DNA of 37,091 nucleotides from Methanobacteriota archaeon. Lineage in GTDB: Archaea > Thermoplasmatota > Poseidoniia > MGIII > CG-Epi1. This document shows positions 28,200-35,424 of the stretch, one piece after another. Location: assembly GCA_016845825.1 (NCBI GenBank), contig JAERSJ010000133.1, positions 1 to 37,091 on the forward strand, given 5' to 3'. The notes under the pieces are model-generated. The model did not search any database. It worked only from the letters and a program-made list of their open reading frames with translations, and was not told where the DNA came from. The position numbers and the translations under genes are program-made. Positions within the stretch are counted from its first letter, which is position 1. Every line of letters starts with the position of its first letter.

Positions 28200-29206
28200 A
28201 AGTCCTGTTAACGGGAGTGGGATGTCCTGGAGCTCATGCCTTAATTTCGAACTTAAAATTGCAAGATGAAAGTATGTTCATATTAGGTACAAATGCAAAT
28301 GAACAAGCAATCGGTAGGTGGCTGTGTGACGATTTTGCAGTAGTTCCTTGGGCTTACGAAGAGGATTATGTCAATTCTATAATTGATTTAGTCAAAAAAC
28401 ACAGTATTGATATTGTATTTCCGCAAACTTCTTGGGAAATGTTTCACCTTTCAAAAGCTGCTAAAGAAATTGAAAAGCACTGTAAACTATTAGCTTCAAA
28501 GCATGAACTGGTAGCTATCTGTGAAAACAAATATCTAATGTACAAACACTTTAAAGGAAAAATTGATGTTCCCGATTTTTATTTAGTTAAAACGATGGCT
28601 GAACTAGTTAAAGCAGCAGAAAAATTGGGATATCCTGAGAGAGATGTGGTATTCAAACCTCCAGAAGGTAAAGGCGCTCGAGGAGTGAGAGTTCTAACCG
28701 AAAAATCTGATAGATATGACCTTTTGTTTAATGGAAGGCCATTTGCAAAATATATATCAATGGAAGAGCTCAAATCTACTGTTGGTAAAAAAGAAATACC
28801 TGAACTAATGATTATGGAATACTTGGATGGTGTTGAATTAAAAATAGATCCTGTCTTGAAAGGCGGAGAAATGCTAACTTGCTCTGTTAAAAATAGATTG
28901 AATTTTGCATCTGGTTTAGCGATGGGGTTCGAAATGATAGAAGATGATGAAGCTCTTGACTATGCAAAAAAATTATTGAAACATCTTCCAATGGATTATT
29001 GCATTGATATTTCAACTAGAGGTGGAGTGCTGATGGAGATTAATCCTCGCGTTTCAACATATATTTATGGAAAGAATTATTGCGCCCCATATCTATCTTT
29101 GAAACTAGCAATGGGTGAAATGTCTGCCAATGAGGTTCAGGCTTTCCAAGATAAACTTCCAATTGGTAAGAAGATGTTTAGGTATTATGGCCAAATAGAT
29201 TACTAA
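28196..29206 (+). CDS. ATP-grasp ligase (CarB/PylC-like)
   Basis: 336 aa. DVVFKPPEGKGARGVRVL, ELMIMEYLDGVELKIDPVLKGG and GGVLMEINPRVSTYIYG are ATP-grasp hallmarks. ATGA overlap with the GT4 gene. Confidence 0.87.
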   Translation: MKVLLTGVGCPGAHALISNLKLQDESMFILGTNANEQAIGRWLCDDFAVVPWAYEEDYVNSIIDLVKKHSIDIVFPQTSWEMFHLSKAAKEIEKHCKLLASKHELVAICENKYLMYKHFKGKIDVPDFYLVKTMAELVKAAEKLGYPERDVVFKPPEGKGARGVRVLTEKSDRYDLLFNGRPFAKYISMEELKSTVGKKEIPELMIMEYLDGVELKIDPVLKGGEMLTCSVKNRLNFASGLAMGFEMIEDDEALDYAKKLLKHLPMDYCIDISTRGGVLMEINPRVSTYIYGKNYCAPYLSLKLAMGEMSANEVQAFQDKLPIGKKMFRYYGQIDY

Positions 29207-29221
29207 AAAATTTACCTAAGA

Positions 29222-29308
29222 TGGCGCCAAGGGAGAGATTTGAACTCCCGAGGGATTGCTCCCAGTGGCTTTCGAGGCCACCGCAATACCGGGCTATGCG
29301 ACCTTGGC
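29222..29308 (-). tRNA. tRNA-Ser (CGA anticodon), encoded CCA
   Basis: Reverse strand GCCAAGG...CCTTGGC acceptor, G discriminator then CCA. Anticodon arm GTGGC-CTCGAAA-GCCAC, long variable arm GGGAGCAATCCC, T-arm GGGAGTTCAAATCTCTC. Confidence 0.93.
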
Positions 29309-29379
29309 TATAATTCTCTAGATATGTTAGAACTTAATGTTCACGGTAACTATTTTGAGGTCTCTCTAACTGAACTAAT

Positions 29380-29586
29380 ATGGAATGGCAAGTTACAATT
29401 GATGACAAAATAGAAACTATTGATTTGCCTGAAGGAAGTACTGCTAATGATCTTGTTAATCATTTGAAATTACATCCCGACGGTGTCTTGGTTGTCACTG
29501 ATGAAGAGAAAATGAAACCTATTCCCTTAGTCATAGCTTTACCTAAAAAGCCAATTAGAATTATTCTAGTTGCTTCTGGTGGATAA
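29380..29586 (+). CDS. MoaD/ThiS/SAMP-like ubiquitin-fold protein ending in -GG
   Basis: 68 aa. Beta-grasp-like sequence with C-terminal RIILVASGG. Confidence 0.75.
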   Translation: MEWQVTIDDKIETIDLPEGSTANDLVNHLKLHPDGVLVVTDEEKMKPIPLVIALPKKPIRIILVASGG

Positions 29587-29640
29587 CAAACGATATTATT
29601 TATTAGTCTGGAATATAAGGCTGCGAAGGCTTACTAAATT

Positions 29641-32600
29641 ATGGCAAAGAAATCTGTGAAAAAAGAGACGGCGTCAAAGAAAAGTACGCCTAAGAAATCT
29701 CCTGCCAAAAAAAATACTACAACAAAAAAAGCTCAACCAAAGAAAGCCGTTGCAAATAAAAATTCTACTAAACAAACTAAATTACAAGGCAATCAAAAGA
29801 AAGGTAAATTAACTGTAAGTCAAAGAGAAAGAGACGAAATTGATGCAGTCATGGATACTTTGTGGGCTTTCGTGGGAGCTCTAAAAAATTCTTGGAAAAA
29901 TGCAAGGCCTATTTTGTTAGCTGGTATTTTCATTGGACTCATTGGCGTAACCTTTTCTGGCTATGGTCAGGAGTTGGTTGGTGTTGAACAGTCTGGAATT
30001 TGGTATGCAATTACTGAAAATCCTGAAGATTTAGAAGCTTCTTTTGATCCTGTATTCAATAATCGACAATATCTAGAATATTCTTCTGGAGATGAAATTA
30101 GAATAGAAGGAAAATTAACCGATATTAGATACTATGGAGATATTGAGAATGGACTATATCCTATTCCTCCCAGTGGTTTAGATCCTGCGGTTGCACCTGG
30201 TGACAGTTTCAAAATTCTACAGCCTGGAACTACTGACTCACTGTTTCCAGTACTCTCTGAAAATAATAGTGAAATGAATATTAATTTTGCCAGTGGATTA
30301 GAATTCCAAAGAGTTCATTTCAATAATACTGACTTGACCGCAGCAGTTTTCACCAATGTAAAATTTACCGATGTTTTATTCTCAGAATATTCATTTACTG
30401 ATTCTTTCTTTATAGATTGCAGTTTTGAAAGAGTAACTTTCGCAGATGTCACTTTTAGTAAATCTGTAATGTCAAACGTGACTTTTGATGCTGTATTATT
30501 CAACAATGTCACTATGGATTCAAATCGAATTGAAAAGAGCACTTTGGATACTTTTTTGGTTAGAAGCTCTACATTTACTTCTGTTACATTTGATAAAACT
30601 GAAATTACAGGAACCAAATGGTCTCAGTCTGCTTTAATTGATGGGATTTTTCAAAGGAGTTCGATGGATGTGGTTATCTTTAGAGATCTGGAAGTCAACG
30701 ATTTTTATCTTATAGATTCGAAAATTAATTATAATTTTGATGTTCCTCTTACTTCTACTTTTGATCATACCTTTATTGAACTTGGAGAAGCTACTGTAGT
30801 CGTAGGAGGAAATGTCGAAAATGAATATGCCGCTGGAGCTCATCTTTATTTTGGAAATGCTAAAGTAAAATTGGGCGGATTGGCCGCTGGAACTGCTCCG
30901 ACATACGGTGGTTGGGAGCCTGGAAGTGTAACTGGTCAAGGTTTCCAAAAATTAAACTCGGGCAACTTATCTGTAAATTTAAATTATGAATACATTTATT
31001 CTGACTCAAAAGATATTGATATCACTTTTTGGTGGAATATTGCGTTTGATTGTATTGCAGTGTTGGGCCTTGGAATTCTGATTTATGCCATTGGTGGGCC
31101 TAGCGCAATGTTAGGACTTTTCAAGTTTCTTTCACCATTCATCATGACTGGAATCTTCTTTGTGTTAATGTTTTTGAGTATGGGACAGAGAGAGTTCCTC
31201 ATTTTGTCTCAGCTAATGCTCGTCTATTTTGTTCCGCCGTTTGGAAAAGGTACTGTTGTGCCTCTTGGAATTGCCGGAGGCGTAGATCCATGGGCCATTG
31301 CAATCTGTACTGCTTTTGTTGATATTGCAGTAGGTGTATTCCTAACTTGGAACTTTGACTTGGCGAAGAAAATACCATTCATTGGTAGTGGAATAAACCG
31401 TATTCAGATAAAGGGAAAAGCCATGTTGAAAGATTTACCTTGGTTAGAGCGAGCTTCTTTCGTTGGTATTGTTGTTTTTGTTATGTTCCCTTTCCAGGGC
31501 TCTGGTGCTGTCGGAGGCACTATCTTGGGAAGGGCAATTGGTTTATCGCCGAATAGAAACCTATCTGCGGTTGCAATTGGAGCTATTAGTGGGTCATTGA
31601 TACTATCTGCATCTGTTGTATATGGTCTGGGTATCTTAGCTATCCTCGCTCCTCTACAAATTGCTGTAACTGTAATGTTCATTGGACTGTGTCTCGTTAT
31701 CTATTATCTGTATCAACATTGGGAAGAGATCAAGTTGGAAGACGTTTCGCAGACAATTGGAGATGTTTCCCAAACTCTTGGTTTGCACAAAGAAGGCATC
31801 ATTGGAGCTCCAATTAATGCCAGCGTAGGCGCACTTGGAACTGCCGGCGGAACTGTTTTGAAAGTTACTGGAGATACAAGCCGTACTGTTCTTGGAGCTG
31901 TTGGACAAACTGGTAAAAACATAACTAAAACCACCGGTGATTTCTTTGGTTCTTTAGCTGGTTCTTTTGCGGATGATAAGTCTGATTATGCAGATACTAA
32001 TAAACCAACCGAGTTGGACTCTGGAGTGTTGGTTTCTGTGGCTGAACAAAATGTAAAACGTAGAGTTGTCGTAACAGGAGGAGCCGGATTCATTGGATCT
32101 CACCTTGTCGATAGGCTTGTTAAAAGAGATGAAGAAGTAGTAGTCTTGGATAATTTTTCATCAGGAGAAATCGAGTTCCTCGAAAACTCCATTGAAAATA
32201 TTACTCTAATTGATATTGATCTACTCAACGAAGACTTTGCCGGATATTTAGAAGGTGCAAAGATTGTCTATCACTTAGCCGCTAACCCTGAAGTTCAGCT
32301 AGGAATTACTAAGCCTGAAGTAATGCAAGAGCAAAACGTAGACGTAACAAAGCGAGTTTTAGATGCTATGAAGTTAACTGGTTGTGAAAATATTGTATTT
32401 ACTTCTACATCAACAGTATACGGAGATGCTGAGAAGATTCCAACTCCTGAAAATGCTGAATTAAACCCAATTTCTGCATATGGAACAAGCAAACTGGACG
32501 CTGAAAAATTAATTGAAAAATACTGTAAAGAAAATGATTTTAGAGGAGTTTCTTATCGCTTTGCTAATTGTGTAGGTCCACGAAGTAATCACGGAGTAAC

Positions 32601-33006
32601 ATTTGATTTTGTGAATAAATTAAGGAAAGACAATAACAATTTAGAAATATTAGGAGATGGAAAACAAAAGAAATCATACTTCCATGTTGAAGATTGTATT
32701 TCTGGTATGCTAAATATGGCGCCAGGTGAACTTTGTGAGAAGGGCGAAATGGTTGCTTTGAATGTAGGATCAAAAGATGCAATTGATGTTATTACCTTAG
32801 CTGATCAAGTTTGTAAGGCTATGAAGTTAGATAGTGTTGAATATTCCTTTACAGGCGGTGTCGATGGAGGAAGGGGCTGGAAAGGAGATGTTAAATTTAT
32901 GCGATTGGATATCAAAGCATTGATGAAACATGGATGGACTCCTCAATATACCAGTCGAAGAGCCATTAAGGAAACCGCAACTTGGCTTCACAAAAACTCT
33001 GAATAA
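29641..33006 (+). CDS. Multi-domain fusion: Lys-rich N-terminal tail, pentapeptide-like repeats, PF06695-like membrane domain, C-terminal NAD-dependent sugar epimerase
   Basis: 1121-aa uninterrupted ORF. KKSVKKETASKKSTPKKSPAKK tail (29641-~29835). FxxVxF-type repeats (~30300-30730). PFGKGTVVPLGIAGG...FPFQGSGAVGGTILGRAIG (~31195-31710). VVVTGGAGFIGSHL...STSTVYGD...SAYGTSKLDAEKL (~32056-33003). Confidence 0.88.
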   Translation: MAKKSVKKETASKKSTPKKSPAKKNTTTKKAQPKKAVANKNSTKQTKLQGNQKKGKLTVSQRERDEIDAVMDTLWAFVGALKNSWKNARPILLAGIFIGLIGVTFSGYGQELVGVEQSGIWYAITENPEDLEASFDPVFNNRQYLEYSSGDEIRIEGKLTDIRYYGDIENGLYPIPPSGLDPAVAPGDSFKILQPGTTDSLFPVLSENNSEMNINFASGLEFQRVHFNNTDLTAAVFTNVKFTDVLFSEYSFTDSFFIDCSFERVTFADVTFSKSVMSNVTFDAVLFNNVTMDSNRIEKSTLDTFLVRSSTFTSVTFDKTEITGTKWSQSALIDGIFQRSSMDVVIFRDLEVNDFYLIDSKINYNFDVPLTSTFDHTFIELGEATVVVGGNVENEYAAGAHLYFGNAKVKLGGLAAGTAPTYGGWEPGSVTGQGFQKLNSGNLSVNLNYEYIYSDSKDIDITFWWNIAFDCIAVLGLGILIYAIGGPSAMLGLFKFLSPFIMTGIFFVLMFLSMGQREFLILSQLMLVYFVPPFGKGTVVPLGIAGGVDPWAIAICTAFVDIAVGVFLTWNFDLAKKIPFIGSGINRIQIKGKAMLKDLPWLERASFVGIVVFVMFPFQGSGAVGGTILGRAIGLSPNRNLSAVAIGAISGSLILSASVVYGLGILAILAPLQIAVTVMFIGLCLVIYYLYQHWEEIKLEDVSQTIGDVSQTLGLHKEGIIGAPINASVGALGTAGGTVLKVTGDTSRTVLGAVGQTGKNITKTTGDFFGSLAGSFADDKSDYADTNKPTELDSGVLVSVAEQNVKRRVVVTGGAGFIGSHLVDRLVKRDEEVVVLDNFSSGEIEFLENSIENITLIDIDLLNEDFAGYLEGAKIVYHLAANPEVQLGITKPEVMQEQNVDVTKRVLDAMKLTGCENIVFTSTSTVYGDAEKIPTPENAELNPISAYGTSKLDAEKLIEKYCKENDFRGVSYRFANCVGPRSNHGVTFDFVNKLRKDNNNLEILGDGKQKKSYFHVEDCISGMLNMAPGELCEKGEMVALNVGSKDAIDVITLADQVCKAMKLDSVEYSFTGGVDGGRGWKGDVKFMRLDIKALMKHGWTPQYTSRRAIKETATWLHKNSE

Positions 33007-33015
33007 TTTGGAAAA

Positions 33016-33093
33016 GCTCCTGTAGTGTAGTCCGGCCCATCATTTCGGCTTCTCGAGCCGAGCACCCGGGTTCAAATCCCGGCGGGAGCACCA
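33016..33093 (+). tRNA. tRNA-Glu (CTC anticodon), encoded CCA
   Basis: GCTCCTG/CGGGAGC acceptor, anticodon arm TCGGC-TTCTCGA-GCCGA, T-arm CCGGGTTCAAATCCCGG, discriminator A then CCA. Confidence 0.95.
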
Positions 33094-33133
33094 AATTTCT
33101 TAGGATTTAGGTTAAATAGTAGAATTTTAATTT

Positions 33134-33892
33134 ATGATTATGAGATTAACTCAAATGAAGGCTATGGGCATAGGATTTGCAATTTTACTTGCTTTTTCAA
33201 TTAACGTACTACCAAACGCTGTATCTGAAGATAATAATAGTGATAATGAAATTCTAACAGGCTCTGACTGGTTCGAATGGACTATGAATGGAACTCACCA
33301 TTCTGTTTTAGCTATAACGAATGATTCTCTTAATTGGACTCATTCCGTTGTTTCTATCTATAACGAAACTGGAGTTTACAAAGAACCTTCTTTCTACAAT
33401 GCAATCGAATACGAATCTGATTTAGAGATGAATCATACTTTATTAGAAAATGGAACCCATTCTGCAAATATCACATTATATCATAATGAAACTGTCTTGG
33501 CTAATCACAATTGGTCATTTTATGTTGGAAGTACAGTAGATACTGATAATGATGGTATTATCGACAATGAAGATTCATGTCCTGAAGAAAACTCAAGCGG
33601 GTTTGATGCGGACGCTGACGGGTGTATTGATGATTCAGACAATGATGGTGTAAAAGATAACGTAGATATCTGTCCGTTTGATTCTACAGATGGGTGTCCT
33701 GCTGCATTACAAAATGTTCCAACAAATGTAACAGAAGAAGTACCTGGCTGTGTACACCAAAGTGCTGAAAATTACAACCCTGATGCTACAGAAGATGATG
33801 GATCATGTACATATGAAGAAGATACTCCTGGATTTGGATTAACTGTTGCTTTAATCGGTATTATCGGTGTTGCTTTTAGAAGAAGAAATTAA
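33134..33892 (+). CDS. Surface protein with thrombospondin type-3-like Ca-binding repeats and PGF-CTERM-like C-terminus
   Basis: 252 aa. Signal peptide, DTDNDGIIDNEDSCPEENSSGFDADADGCIDDSDNDGVKDNVDICP, and C-terminal TPGFGLTVALIGIIGVAFRRRN. Confidence 0.85.
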   Translation: MIMRLTQMKAMGIGFAILLAFSINVLPNAVSEDNNSDNEILTGSDWFEWTMNGTHHSVLAITNDSLNWTHSVVSIYNETGVYKEPSFYNAIEYESDLEMNHTLLENGTHSANITLYHNETVLANHNWSFYVGSTVDTDNDGIIDNEDSCPEENSSGFDADADGCIDDSDNDGVKDNVDICPFDSTDGCPAALQNVPTNVTEEVPGCVHQSAENYNPDATEDDGSCTYEEDTPGFGLTVALIGIIGVAFRRRN

Positions 33893-33894
33893 TC

Positions 33895-35376
33895 TTAAAC
33901 TAAAGGAATTAAGTCAATATCAGATTCGTACAAACTAGGGCCTGCTTCAAGGTAATAGACCGAACCCAATCTATCTCTTGAATTTGATGAAGAAGTATCC
34001 TCTCCAGAGGCGCAAGTTCCTGTACATCCATCTGCAAATGCAATGTATACTCTTCCTTCTAAGTCAATGTGTAGGTCGTTAAAGTCTAGCAGATTACGGT
34101 TGGAACCGCCTTCGTTAGAGCGACAGTCTCCACTATTTAGACAAATACTTCCGACTTGAACTGGATCTGTCGTAAGTCTTTGAGTGTGAAAAATAGGATT
34201 TTCATCAAGAGCATTCAGGCTGTATGTAACGTACAAGTGATGACTGACATTTGTAGTAGCATAATGTGCATTACCATTCCAGGGATTTCCATCTATATCT
34301 GGCTGACCTAGAGCACTAGCGTTTTCACTTCCAAGATAGGCTATAGCTATTCTCCCAGGATCTCCAGCTGAAGTGTGTGGGAAAGTAGCAGAAATCACTT
34401 CAATTGGACTGACTCTGATGCTTGTTTGGTCCCATGTATTGCCTGAATCTATACTTCTGGACATGTAGACTCCCTGATCTCCGCCTACCCATACATTGTA
34501 AGCATTAGATTCGGTATCTGTGGCTATTTCGCCATTCTTACGAGGATTTGGAGTTCCTACGTCTTGACCCATAGTTCTTTCTTCCCAAGTAAGGCCATTA
34601 TCTTTAGAAAAAATAATTGCAGGAGTTGCTACTCTAGGTGGAAGATAAACAGTACCGTCAGGTGCACTTGTGATTGCTCCATGCAAGCCTCCATTTGCTG
34701 TTGCTATTCCAACTAAATTGCCTCCTACTTCGAAAGAAGCTCCTCCGTCGTAACTGGTGTAGCATGAAATGTAAGCTAACTTGTTATAACAAAAATAAAC
34801 TGCAGTTTCATAAAAACTAGAACTTGCTCCACCTCCAATTCCATACCCTGCATTTGTCCAAGGTCCTGAACCTAGTTTGATATGGTCATTAACTGGGGCT
34901 CCAGAATCGTGAGGGTTAGCTTCCCAACTTTCACCGTCATTATCGGTCCATCCGATCCATGTTGTCCAAAGCCCCATCATATGGATATTGAAAACTCGGT
35001 CAGTAATTGGATCTACCCAACCGTAAGGATCATTTGTGAAAAATGCTTGAGAAGCATCTGCCGTATTTTCCCAAGTAAGGCCACCATCACATGATCTCAT
35101 TGGTTTTTCAAACGCAATAAAGAAAATACAGCCGCTAGAAGTAACGCCCAAACTAGGTTCTGCGCCTTGCTCCCCTACATTACTGAAGTAAAATTGCATT
35201 TCTAATGGTGCTACATCTGTATAGTTGCCTGTTGAATCTGTAACGAAAAGACCATCTGGAAGTCCTGCTTCTACGATGATAGGAGTATCATCTGAAGAAT
35301 CTTCATTTAAACAGCCTGACAGCGATGTTGCCATCACAAAAATGACTGCGAAAAATGACTTCCATTCTTTACCCAT
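33895..35376 (-). CDS. Lipoprotein with BNR/sialidase-like repeats
   Basis: 493 aa. Lipobox-like N-terminus (FFAVIFVMATSLSGC) and repeated S.D.G.TWE-type motifs (CDGGLTWENT, DNDGESWEAN, SKDNGLTWEE, SIDSGNTWDQ). Confidence 0.82.
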   Translation of the reverse strand: MGKEWKSFFAVIFVMATSLSGCLNEDSSDDTPIIVEAGLPDGLFVTDSTGNYTDVAPLEMQFYFSNVGEQGAEPSLGVTSSGCIFFIAFEKPMRSCDGGLTWENTADASQAFFTNDPYGWVDPITDRVFNIHMMGLWTTWIGWTDNDGESWEANPHDSGAPVNDHIKLGSGPWTNAGYGIGGGASSSFYETAVYFCYNKLAYISCYTSYDGGASFEVGGNLVGIATANGGLHGAITSAPDGTVYLPPRVATPAIIFSKDNGLTWEERTMGQDVGTPNPRKNGEIATDTESNAYNVWVGGDQGVYMSRSIDSGNTWDQTSIRVSPIEVISATFPHTSAGDPGRIAIAYLGSENASALGQPDIDGNPWNGNAHYATTNVSHHLYVTYSLNALDENPIFHTQRLTTDPVQVGSICLNSGDCRSNEGGSNRNLLDFNDLHIDLEGRVYIAFADGCTGTCASGEDTSSSNSRDRLGSVYYLEAGPSLYESDIDLIPLV

Positions 35377-35424
35377 ACTAGTTATCCTGCAAGCTGCCTG
35401 ATATACTTTACTAATTTTTAAGTA

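Noticed and set aside
30315-30617. 100-aa antisense ORF inside the fusion gene
   Set aside because: Explained as a shadow ORF of the periodic pentapeptide-like repeat; composition mirrors the sense repeat.
31404-31934. Overlapping antisense ORFs in the fusion gene
   Set aside because: Shadow ORFs of a clear membrane-domain coding region.
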